From: Dictyobacter formicarum
GTDB lineage: Bacteria; Chloroflexota; Ktedonobacteria; Ktedonobacterales; Ktedonobacteraceae
Reading direction: 5' to 3'
Assembly (NCBI RefSeq): GCF_016587435.1
Contig: NZ_BNJJ01000032.1
Span: forward strand, 23,741 to 87,740
Length of the DNA stretch: 64,000 bases
Positions 55,901 through 63,487 of the stretch are shown here, piece by piece (position 1 is the first letter of the stretch; every line of letters starts with the position of its first letter). Made by a program: the position numbers and the translations under genes. Under the pieces are notes generated by a model. That model was not told where the DNA came from. It searched no databases and was given only the letters and a program-made list of their open reading frames with translations.

Positions 55901-57150
55901 CTAGCATAAAAGTTTCTTATTTATGGATTAGAAAAGGTTCATGGAAAGGCTTTTGTGTTTTAGATAATTTGCCTGTACCAAGTATTTCACCTTTTCTAGC
56001 ACCAAGCTTAAAATCACAAGAAAACCCATTTAAACTTATAAATAACACCGGCAAAGCATTCAAGGGATCCTTTGTACTTGGTATGGGCTTTGTTTTAAAT
56101 CCTGATGAGGCAAAAAAGCTCATAGAGAGAGATGAAAAAAACAAAGAAGTAATATTTCCATACTTAAATGGAGAAGATCTAAATTCACGTCCTGATCAAT
56201 CACCAAGTCGTTGGATCATTAATTTCTATGATTGGCCCCTTGAAAAAGCTGAAAATTACTCTGATTGCATAGAAATAGTACGTAAAAAAGTTAAACCAGA
56301 AAGAGATCTTCTTGGATTAAAATCCGATGCATCAGCTAAAGGATATGCAAAACTATGGTGGCAATATGGAAGAAAAGGTATAGACCTTTATTCTACAATT
56401 GCTGGTATGAAACGAATAATATCTATAGCATTTACTAGTCGAACATGCGCATTTACCTTCATAAACGCTGATATAACATTTTCTGATGCAACAATAGTAA
56501 TTGCATTTGAGAATGCTCGATATCTATCAGTATTACAGTCATCTATTCATCTCGAATGGGTATTTCGCTATGGTTCTTCTCTGAAAGGAGACCAACGATA
56601 TACCCCAACAGATTGTTTCGGCACTTTTCCATTCCCACATACATTTGAAAATCTCGAAAGTATAGGAGAGCAATATTACACATATCGTCAATCCATTATG
56701 CACCAACGCCAAGAGGGGCTTACCAAAACATACAATCGCATGCATGATCCCAACGAGCAGGCAGAGGATATTGTAAGGTTGCGGGAGTTGCACAAAGAGC
56801 TGGATGAGGCGGTGGCGCGGACGTATGGGTGGGATGACCTGAAGCTGGAGCATGGGTTTCATGAGACGAAGCAGGGGCTGCGCTATACGCTCAGCGAGGC
56901 GGCGCGGCAGGAGGTGCTGGATCGGCTGCTGCTGCTGAACCATCAGCGGCACGCGGAGGAGGTGGCGGCCGGGCTGGTGGATGAGAATGGGAAGCCGACG
57001 GCGAAGTGTAAGAAACTGCTGGCGAAGGATGCCGAGAGCCAGCAGGGCCGCGCCAAAAAGAATGGTACGGGTCAGGATGCCAGCGGCGGTCAGCGGTCCA
57101 GCGGGGATGAAGAGGAGCAGCCGGGGCAGGGCCGGCTGTTCGAGCTGTAG
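52918..57150 (+). CDS. drmMI: DISARM class 1 adenine-specific DNA methyltransferase
   Basis: 1410 residues, ATG 52918 with GAAAGGA upstream. The N-terminal half (to about 560) is a helical/PD-(D/E)XK-like region, as in large type IIG/ISP enzymes (RLGLLTNGEHWMLVDAPAGE). The methylase core has motif I CDIAMGSGAFLVQA (Asp612 on), CIYGVDVNPMAVEMAKLSMW (motif II), DSLLGV, and the N6-adenine motif IV NPPF with Asn901. A target recognition region follows. It modifies host DNA so that DISARM spares self. From about residue 735 to 1285 the gene is strikingly AT-rich compared with its ends (see finding). Same strand as its neighbours; the next gene starts 22 bp after its stop. Confidence 0.93.
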   Translation: MVAQQSITRHHADWLSLIEVSGPFLSLPVLQDAFPHGLDTKDDEAETRRRLRLAYEEWADNQEGTRPDPAIHHQWLRFVLEELLDMRPAAILEGQQLPPSLSLEMKEYGETLRPTLAIKSPHEPKPRLLVQLYPKNQNLRKPVPGKAWNAYPETRMMELLRKNDVRLGLLTNGEHWMLVDAPAGETTGYYSWYASLWLEEKVTLRAFHSLLGMRRFFNVEEGKTIEALLAESASKQQEVTTQLGDQVRRAVEVLVQTLDRIDKDSGRDLLKDVPETQLYEAALTVMMRLVFLLSAEERKLLLLEDPTYDHNYAASTLHQQLREQADQQGEEVLGLRYDAWSRLLALFRIVYGGLTHENLSLPAYGGRLFDPDRFPFLEGRATDSSWRETPANPLRIDNRTVLYLLNALQYLQVPMGGVVEPRRLSFRGLDIEQIGHVYEGLLDHTVKRATATILGLQGSDKSEPELPLEELEQRAGKGEQVLLAYLKEVTGRGEPALKKGLELRLEKQQERSRLMEACDNQQEIFQRALPYAGLLRKDTFQNYTIITAGSVYMTHGSDRRDTGTHYTPRSLTEPIVQHALDPLVYIGPAEGWPEEQWQLRGAAEILSLTVCDIAMGSGAFLVQACRYLSEKLVEAWEKTDRELNINRVPTIPQHIPGGQLSQGAASEELIPLDREERLVIARRLVSERCIYGVDVNPMAVEMAKLSMWLITLAKGQPFTFLDHALRCGDSLLGVSDSQLENWSMDAEQKEFSQKDWIQTVIKNDLPKVTGLREQIRKLHEHDITGIEIKEKLLKEADQVMEIIKLGADLLIAIELSDTVNQKNLQMTLSDRYLLLMQAFNEGMFQSSHKEVREANNIEFKKLRSQVDVLLNKRRPFHWQLEFPEVFINEDEKNGFSAIMGNPPFQGGHLITGTLGTNYRDYMVRNLAKGKRGRADLCAYFFLRANKLTKNHGMNALVATNSISQGDTRKVGLEQIVKDDQKIVRTITNQTWQGDASIKVSYLWIRKGSWKGFCVLDNLPVPSISPFLAPSLKSQENPFKLINNTGKAFKGSFVLGMGFVLNPDEAKKLIERDEKNKEVIFPYLNGEDLNSRPDQSPSRWIINFYDWPLEKAENYSDCIEIVRKKVKPERDLLGLKSDASAKGYAKLWWQYGRKGIDLYSTIAGMKRIISIAFTSRTCAFTFINADITFSDATIVIAFENARYLSVLQSSIHLEWVFRYGSSLKGDQRYTPTDCFGTFPFPHTFENLESIGEQYYTYRQSIMHQRQEGLTKTYNRMHDPNEQAEDIVRLRELHKELDEAVARTYGWDDLKLEHGFHETKQGLRYTLSEAARQEVLDRLLLLNHQRHAEEVAAGLVDENGKPTAKCKKLLAKDAESQQGRAKKNGTGQDASGGQRSSGDEEEQPGQGRLFEL
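55120..56770 (+). other. AT-rich mosaic block inside drmMI
   Basis: Codons on both sides are GC-rich (CTG, CGC, GAG, GCC dominate; ends at about 55110 and restarts near 56770), while between them AAA, ATT, TTA, AGA and GAA dominate. The reading frame is kept throughout. The block covers the NPPF motif and the presumed target recognition region, so it is a compact functional module rather than a random segment. Confidence 0.75.
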
Positions 57151-57172
57151 CAAGAAAGGATGCTTGTGCGCG

Positions 57173-59293
57173 ATGAGTAAGAAGTGGGAACTCTTGATAA
57201 AGCCGGCCTTTCTGGATTATCTGCTCAAGCTGCCGTCCAAAGAGGTGAAGCAGGTACGCGACAAGGTGGAGATGCTGGAGCAGAATCCGCTGCCGGATGG
57301 CAAGTTAAAGAAACAGCTGATCTATATGCCGGGCCGCCCATATCGTATCCGCTCCGGCGATTACCGCATCTTCTATACCTTCCAGCAGGATGTGGTCTGC
57401 ATCTATAAGATGGATGATCGCGACGACGATACCTATAGCGATACGGTGGCCCCCGAGGCCCCGCCGTCGTCCGATGTGCTGGCCGCGCTGGATGTCGAGC
57501 ATGGCGACGCGGCCAGCAGCAGTTCGCCGCGCGTCGACTGGGATCACGCCTTCGACAGCGCCATCAATTCCAAACCACTGCCGGAGCCGATCACGGTCGA
57601 GTTGCTCACGCGGCTGCGCGTACCCGAGCAGTATCACGCCCGCCTGCTGCGCGTCCGGGACCAGGACCGGCTGCTCTCCTGTCCCGGCGTCCCCGACGAG
57701 ATCCTGCTGCGCATCGACGGCCACATGTTTGATCCCCCCATGGAACAGGTCATCCAGCAGCCCAACCTGGTCCTGTCGGACACCGAGGACCTGCTGCGCT
57801 ACAAGGAGGGCGAGCTGCTGACCTTCCTGCTCAAGCTCTCGCCCGACCAGGAGCGCTACGCATCGTGGTCGATGGGCGGCACCGGCCCCACCCTGGTCAA
57901 GGGTGGACCCGGCACCGGCAAGAGCACGGTGGCGCTCTACCGCATCCGCTCGCTGCTCAATCAACTGCAGGCCAACGGGCAGGCCCAGCCGAGAATCCTG
58001 TTCACCACCTACACCAACGCCCTGATTCGCTCGTCGCAGCAGTTGCTCAAGCAGCTGCTCGGCCCCAACCACATCTATGTCGAGGTGGCGACCGCCGATA
58101 GCATCATCCACAAGTTCTTGCGCGCGCGGCGGCAGGAGAACCTCTACCAGATCGAGAGCGGCGACCAGCCAAAGAAGTTGCTGACGCGGGCCATCGGCGA
58201 GGTTACCTTCAACGGCAACCAGCTGCAGCAGCAAGCCCAGCAGCAGATCCTGCAGCGCATGGGCGGTGACTACCTGATGGAAGAGATCGAGAAGATGATC
58301 ATCGCGCGCCAGCTCGGCGGTAAAGAGGAATACGTCAAGGCCTCGCGCAGCGGGCGCAAGCTGCGCCTGAACGCCACCCAGCGCACGGCGGTCTGGAAGG
58401 TCTATGAGCGCTGGCTGGAGCTGATGAAGGAGCAGGGGATCGAGACCTTCGCGCTGCGCCGCCTGCGCGCCGCCCGCCTGCTCGGTCCCCAGGTGGCGCT
58501 GCAGCAGTACGACGCCGTCGTCATCGACGAGGCGCAGGACCTCGATCCGACCGCCCTGCGCGTGCTGGTGGCCTACTGCAAGGCCCCCAACCGGCTCTTC
58601 ATCACCGCCGACGCCAACCAATCGATCTACGGCAGCGGCTTCTCCTGGTCTGAGGTCCACGAGAGCCTGCGCTTCCAGGGCCGCACCTGCATCCTCAAAG
58701 CCAACTACCGCTCGACCGCCGAGATCGGTGAGGCCGCCCAATCCTACCTGAGCCATGGCGCCCTCGAACCCGAGGTCACCGAACCGCAATATATCAACAA
58801 CGGCCCCACGCCCGATGCGCGCATGGTCGCCCACATCAGCCACGAGGCGCAGTTGCTGACGGCCTATTTCAAGCAGGCTAGTCGCAGCCTGCGCCTGCCC
58901 ATCGGCTCGTGCGCCGTGCTCTGCCCCAACGAGAACGCCGGCCGCGCCCTGGCCATCGCGCTGGAGAACCAGGGGCTCGAAGCCACCTACATGTCCGGCC
59001 GCGAGCTCGACCTGAGCCGGCCCGGCATCAAGGTCATCACCCTCAAATCATCCAAAGGACTGGAGTTCCCGATCGTGGCCCTGGCCGGCTTCACGTCGAC
59101 CAACTATCCGATCATCCCGGCCGACGCCAGCGACGAGCAGCGCGCCGAGCTCCTCGCCGGCGAGCGTCGCACGCTCTTCGTCGGCATGACCCGCGCCATG
59201 CGCGCCCTGATCGTCATCATCCCCCAGGGCGCCACCACGCCTCTATTGGATGGTTTCGATCCCAAATATTGGAATTTGACGCGAAAAATATGA
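57173..59293 (+). CDS. RelE/ParE-like domain fused to an UvrD-like SF1 helicase
   Basis: 706 residues from ATG 57173, 22 bp after drmMI; an upstream start would overlap drmMI by 170 bp. Residues about 1-82 are a RelE/ParE-fold domain (LIKPAFLDYLLKLPSKEVKQ, NPLPDGKLKKQL, YRIRSGDYRIFYTF, with the basic residues and Tyr/Phe end of the fold). A linker rich in Ser/Ala/Asp follows, then an SF1A helicase: GGPGTGKST (about 244), FTTYTNALI (Ia), VVIDEAQDLD (II, about 449), TADANQSIYG (III), NYRSTAEIG (IV, about 511), VITLKSSKGLEFPIVA (V) and VGMTRAMRALIVI (VI). It lies between drmMI and drmA, a place not occupied in standard class 1 DISARM. A role as an added effector or substrate-processing subunit is inferred; an mRNA-interferase activity of the RelE part is not shown. 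Confidence 0.88.
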   Translation: MSKKWELLIKPAFLDYLLKLPSKEVKQVRDKVEMLEQNPLPDGKLKKQLIYMPGRPYRIRSGDYRIFYTFQQDVVCIYKMDDRDDDTYSDTVAPEAPPSSDVLAALDVEHGDAASSSSPRVDWDHAFDSAINSKPLPEPITVELLTRLRVPEQYHARLLRVRDQDRLLSCPGVPDEILLRIDGHMFDPPMEQVIQQPNLVLSDTEDLLRYKEGELLTFLLKLSPDQERYASWSMGGTGPTLVKGGPGTGKSTVALYRIRSLLNQLQANGQAQPRILFTTYTNALIRSSQQLLKQLLGPNHIYVEVATADSIIHKFLRARRQENLYQIESGDQPKKLLTRAIGEVTFNGNQLQQQAQQQILQRMGGDYLMEEIEKMIIARQLGGKEEYVKASRSGRKLRLNATQRTAVWKVYERWLELMKEQGIETFALRRLRAARLLGPQVALQQYDAVVIDEAQDLDPTALRVLVAYCKAPNRLFITADANQSIYGSGFSWSEVHESLRFQGRTCILKANYRSTAEIGEAAQSYLSHGALEPEVTEPQYINNGPTPDARMVAHISHEAQLLTAYFKQASRSLRLPIGSCAVLCPNENAGRALAIALENQGLEATYMSGRELDLSRPGIKVITLKSSKGLEFPIVALAGFTSTNYPIIPADASDEQRAELLAGERRTLFVGMTRAMRALIVIIPQGATTPLLDGFDPKYWNLTRKI

Positions 59294-59611
59294 TCTCGAT
59301 TATATATAATCGCCAACGATATCGTGCGGGAAACGATAAATCGCCCGCAACGCCCATAGGTTCGGGCCTTGCGCCCGATTTCCCCTCCCACACGATGACG
59401 TCGCTTTTCATGCGATATCGTTTGGAGGTGTCAATGTAATAGGTACCGAGCGGTGCGGGAACGGGGCCGCCACGCTGCGGCGGGCGGCAATCGGGGGCAA
59501 GCCCCGAACCTATTGTTTTCGTGTTTATTTTTTCGTTGTCGTGGGGGTGGGGAAATCGGCCGTGAGGGTCGAAATGTGTTTTTTGATTTGTGAGATGCAA
59601 AGGATGGGATT
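59294..59611. other. Intra-operon spacer with inverted repeats
   Basis: About 318 bp, unusual inside an otherwise tight operon. It contains the inverted repeats listed at 59313-59513 and the drmA ribosome binding site (AAGGATGGGA before the TTG start). No small gene is supported. Confidence 0.55.
59313..59513. repeat. Nested inverted repeats between the RelE-UvrD gene and drmA
   Basis: Pair A: CCAACGATATCG (59313-59324) and CGATATCGTTTGG (59413-59425). Pair B: the 25-base string at 59356-59380 and the 25-base string at 59489-59513, which are near reverse complements (ATAGGTTCGGG at one end). Each member of pair B is itself a small hairpin (TCGGGC/GCCCGA and TCGGGG/CCCCGA). The layout resembles REP/BIME-type palindromic elements. 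Confidence 0.6.
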
Positions 59612-62600
59612 TTGGAAACGATCCGTTTGGGTAGAGATTTGGGGACGCCGGCTGAGCTGGCGCGTTTAAATAAATCGTTGCATGCGGGGGAGATTCGGTT
59701 GGATTGGCGCGCGGTTGAGCCGACAATTACACCGGAGCAATTGGTGCCTTTGTTGAGGGGGTTGGATCCATCTGACCATATTGAGCAGTTGGGCGGCGAT
59801 ACGCTGTCTGAGGCGCTCAGCGTGATTGTGATGGATGCCTTTAAGCTGGCGGCCGATGATCGCGAGGCGACGGTGATTGGGAAGCCGCTTGAGATTCCGG
59901 TGACGCCTCGGTCGACGAGCCGGCCGGAGTTGTGGCTGCCCGAGGATGAGATTGTTGATATTGAAGAGGAGATAGAGGAGGAGGTTGAGATGACGAATAA
60001 AGTGAAGGCCGTAACGGGCAAGGTGACAGCGAGCCAGCCGGAGCTGGGGCCGATCCTGCAGGGGCGGGTGCCGACGCCGTATGAGATGCGCAATGAGCTG
60101 GAGGATCTGCTGCTGCGCGACCTGCTGGGTCCGGCGGGCGGCGAAGAGGAGGAGGTGGATGAGTTCCGCGTACATGATCGTTACCTGGTGGGGATTCTGG
60201 CCCCCAACGAGACTGCCGCTCCGGCGGAGGAGCTGGATAGCCAGGGCACGATCGAGTCCGGTGTGGAGGAGCATGGCGAGCCCGACACCGATGCCTCGCA
60301 GACGACCAGACTGAGTCCTTCGTCGATCGGTATGAGCTTCTGCGTCGATCACCAGACCACGCACATCCAGCTCACGGCCCGCTGGGGACAATATATCAAG
60401 GCCGAAAGCCAGGTCAAACCCGAAGGGAAGTCGCGCTCGACACAGATCTGGAAGCGCGTGCCGCGTGGCGGCCAGCCGCTGACGATCCAGCTGCGCGCCG
60501 GCGCCATCGAGCGCATCGAGCCGGAGCCAGATGAGCAGCCCGAGGTCTACCTCAAGGGGCTGGTGCGCCGCTCGGCCAACTTCTGGATCGTGACGCTCTT
60601 CCTGGTCAACGGGCAGCGCATCCTCTCCAAGAGAACAAGCGACTCGTTCTATCTCTTCCAACCCGAGCTGAGCGTGGCCGCCCCCAATGGCGGACCAATC
60701 TTCCGCCGCCGTCCATCCGAGCTGCAGAAGATCTACAAAGATGAGGATAAGGCGCTGGCCATGCTCTACCGCAAGCAGGTGGGCTTCGCCATTGGGCACG
60801 GCGTCAGCGTCCACGCCGAGACGCTGGCCAAAGATCCGACCTGCGCCTACCAGCTGACGACGCGCTTCATCCCTGGCTATGAGGTGCCGCGCACCGAGGC
60901 CCCTACGGCCCGCGATCTGCCGGGCCTGGCCGAACTGTGCCTGGACATGCGCACGCTGGCGCAGGCCGAGAGGTCCGAGCTACCAGGACTGCTGCGGCCG
61001 CTGCTCAGCACCTACAGCGACTGGATCGCGCAGCAGGAACGGCGCATCAGCGATCCCCGCGAGGACCTGCAGCTCTACCAGGAGGCGGCACATACAGCTA
61101 TCGCGCACTGCCGCCGCACCCTAAAGCGCATCCAGCAGGGCATCGACCTGATCAGCACGGACCCGCAGGCGGCCAGCGCTTTTAGCTTTATGAACCGCGC
61201 CATGTGGCTGCAGCGCATCCATACGCTGCTGGCTGAGGAGAAGCGGCGCCAGAGCGGCAAGCAGCTAGTCGACATCGATCTGCCCCACAACCGCAGCTGG
61301 CGTCCCTTCCAGCTGGCCTTCATCCTGCTCAACATCCCGGCCCTGACCGATCCGACGCACGAAGATCGCCAGGCCGGCAAGGAGGCGCTAGCCGACCTGC
61401 TCTGGTTCCCGACCGGCGGTGGTAAGACCGAAGCCTACCTGGGCCTGACCGCCTATACGCTGGGCATCCGCCGGCTGCAGGACGTGATCGAGGGACGCTC
61501 TGGCGAGGACGGGGTGGCCGTCATCATGCGCTACACCTTGCGCCTGCTGACGCTGCAACAGTTCCAGCGCGCCGCCGCCCTGATCTGCGCCTGCGAGATC
61601 ATCCGCCGGGGCGCTCCGTCCACATGGGGCCAGACTCCTTTCCGGCTGGGACTGTGGGTGGGACAGAAATCGACGCCCAACACGACCGACGAGGCGGCGG
61701 AGGCCATCACCCAGGCGCGCGAGGCCAGCAAATACAGCGGTGGCGGCAGCGGCAACCCGCGCCAGATCACCCATTGTCCCTGGTGCGGACAGGAGATCGA
61801 GACCGGCAAAGACATCATCGTCGAGAGCTACGAAAAGGGGCGCGGCCGCACCCTCACCTACTGTAGCGATCCCTTTGGCGCCTGCCCCTTCAGCCGCGCC
61901 AAATCCAACGAAGAGGGCATCCCGGTGCTGGTGGTCGACGAAGAGATCTATCGCCTGCTGCCGGCCCTGCTGATCGCCACCGTCGATAAGTTCGCGCAGT
62001 TGCCCTGGAAAGGCGAGACACAGATGCTTTTCGGGCAGGTCGACCAGCGCTGTGAGCGCCATGGCTTCCGCTCGCCCGAGATCAAGGACAGCGACAAGCA
62101 CCGCCCGGTCGGCCACCACCAGCAGGCCCACTCGTATGCCCACGCGCCACTGCGCCCACCCGACCTGATCATCCAGGACGAACTGCACCTGATCTCGGGT
62201 CCTCTGGGCACCCTGGTTGGACTCTACGAGACGGCGGTCGATCACCTGGCCAGCTGGGAGGTCAAGGGACAGCGGGTGCGCCCCAAGGTCATCGCGGCCA
62301 CTGCCACCATCCGCCAGGCCGGACTGCAGATCGAGGCGCTCTTCATGCGCAGCGTCAATATCTTCCCGCCACAGGGTTTGGACGTTGAGGACAACTTCTT
62401 CTCGCGCCAGCGCCAGCCGGGCCCCGACGCACCTGGACGCCGCTACCTGGGCATCTGCGCCAACGGACGCCGCATGAAGGCGGCCCAGATCCGCGTCTAC
62501 CTCTCGCTACTGGCCGGCGCGCAGGTACTCTACACCAAATACGGCGCGCACGCTGATCCCTGGATGACGCTGGTCGGCTACTTCAACTCGATGAGCGAGC

Positions 62601-63487
62601 TGGGCGGCATGCGCCACCTCGTCGACGACGACGTCAGCAACCGCATCTGGCGCATGGAGCAGCGCGGGCTAGCCAACCGCTCGCGTCCCAAGGTGCAGGA
62701 GCTCACCTCGCGTGTCAGCTCGGTAGACATCCCCGACGTGCTGAGCAGCCTGGAGCAACAGTTCGGTATCGAGGGCGGACCCAGGCCGATCGACGTCCTG
62801 CTGGCCACCAACATGATCTCGGTCGGCGTCGACGTCAAGCGCCTGGGCCTGATGGTCGTCACCGGCCAGCCCAAGACAACCTCGGAGTACATCCAGGCCA
62901 CCAGCCGCGTCGGCCGTAACGCCCCCGGGCTGGTCTGCACCGTCTACAACTGGGCGCGACCGCGTGACCTCTCGCACTACGAGCAGTTTGAGCAGTACCA
63001 CGCCACCTTCTACCAGCATGTCGAGGCCCTCTCGGTCACCCCCTTCGCGCCGCGCGCCCTGGATCGCGGGCTGGCCGCCCTGCTCGTCAGCATCATCCGC
63101 CTGACCGACCAGCGCTTCAACAAGAACGCCGCCGCCGGCCAGGTCAGCGCCGATCCAGCCTTAATCGAGCAGGCTATCGAGGTCATCAGTCAGCGCGCCT
63201 ATGAGGTAGCCATCGAATCCAGTGAGCGCGTCAAGCAGGACCTGCAAAACCTCAAGGACTACTGGCTCAAGCAGGCCAACACGCACGCCACGCTCAACTA
63301 CAAACGGGAGCGCAACGGCATGCTCAACCTGCTCAAGGAGCCGCAGCGCGGTAAATGGGAGCCCTTCACCTGCCTGAACTCGATGCGCAACGTCGAGCCA
63401 GCCGTCCAACTCCTGATCGACGAACGCAAGCTGGGCGATCCCAACGATCTCGACACAGAGGAAGATACGTCAGAGGAGACAAACTAA
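59612..63487 (+). CDS. drmA: DISARM helicase, DUF1998-associated
   Basis: 1291 residues from a TTG at 59612 with AAGGATGGGA upstream; the frame is closed by TGA just before. SF2 motifs: FPTGGGKTEAYLGLTAYTLG (I, about 600), then a Cys-rich insertion HCPWCGQEIETG ... YCSDPFGACPF (about 720-755), LIIQDELHLISGPLGTLVGL (II, with DELH in place of DEAH, about 855), IAATATIRQ (III), LATNMISVGVDVKRLGLMVV (V) and YIQATSRVGRNAPG (VI). A 500-residue N-terminal region precedes the motor. DrmA and DrmB form the core DISARM complex that loads on DNA. The stop overlaps the drmB start by one base (TAATG), so the two are translationally coupled. Confidence 0.93.
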   Translation: METIRLGRDLGTPAELARLNKSLHAGEIRLDWRAVEPTITPEQLVPLLRGLDPSDHIEQLGGDTLSEALSVIVMDAFKLAADDREATVIGKPLEIPVTPRSTSRPELWLPEDEIVDIEEEIEEEVEMTNKVKAVTGKVTASQPELGPILQGRVPTPYEMRNELEDLLLRDLLGPAGGEEEEVDEFRVHDRYLVGILAPNETAAPAEELDSQGTIESGVEEHGEPDTDASQTTRLSPSSIGMSFCVDHQTTHIQLTARWGQYIKAESQVKPEGKSRSTQIWKRVPRGGQPLTIQLRAGAIERIEPEPDEQPEVYLKGLVRRSANFWIVTLFLVNGQRILSKRTSDSFYLFQPELSVAAPNGGPIFRRRPSELQKIYKDEDKALAMLYRKQVGFAIGHGVSVHAETLAKDPTCAYQLTTRFIPGYEVPRTEAPTARDLPGLAELCLDMRTLAQAERSELPGLLRPLLSTYSDWIAQQERRISDPREDLQLYQEAAHTAIAHCRRTLKRIQQGIDLISTDPQAASAFSFMNRAMWLQRIHTLLAEEKRRQSGKQLVDIDLPHNRSWRPFQLAFILLNIPALTDPTHEDRQAGKEALADLLWFPTGGGKTEAYLGLTAYTLGIRRLQDVIEGRSGEDGVAVIMRYTLRLLTLQQFQRAAALICACEIIRRGAPSTWGQTPFRLGLWVGQKSTPNTTDEAAEAITQAREASKYSGGGSGNPRQITHCPWCGQEIETGKDIIVESYEKGRGRTLTYCSDPFGACPFSRAKSNEEGIPVLVVDEEIYRLLPALLIATVDKFAQLPWKGETQMLFGQVDQRCERHGFRSPEIKDSDKHRPVGHHQQAHSYAHAPLRPPDLIIQDELHLISGPLGTLVGLYETAVDHLASWEVKGQRVRPKVIAATATIRQAGLQIEALFMRSVNIFPPQGLDVEDNFFSRQRQPGPDAPGRRYLGICANGRRMKAAQIRVYLSLLAGAQVLYTKYGAHADPWMTLVGYFNSMSELGGMRHLVDDDVSNRIWRMEQRGLANRSRPKVQELTSRVSSVDIPDVLSSLEQQFGIEGGPRPIDVLLATNMISVGVDVKRLGLMVVTGQPKTTSEYIQATSRVGRNAPGLVCTVYNWARPRDLSHYEQFEQYHATFYQHVEALSVTPFAPRALDRGLAALLVSIIRLTDQRFNKNAAAGQVSADPALIEQAIEVISQRAYEVAIESSERVKQDLQNLKDYWLKQANTHATLNYKRERNGMLNLLKEPQRGKWEPFTCLNSMRNVEPAVQLLIDERKLGDPNDLDTEEDTSEETN

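Noticed and set aside
49727..63019. Long antisense frames under drmD, drmMI, the RelE-UvrD gene and drmA
   Set aside because: High-GC coding regions give open antisense frames; these have Arg/Pro/Ser-rich nonsense composition and no ribosome binding sites, and the plus-strand frames carry all known motifs.
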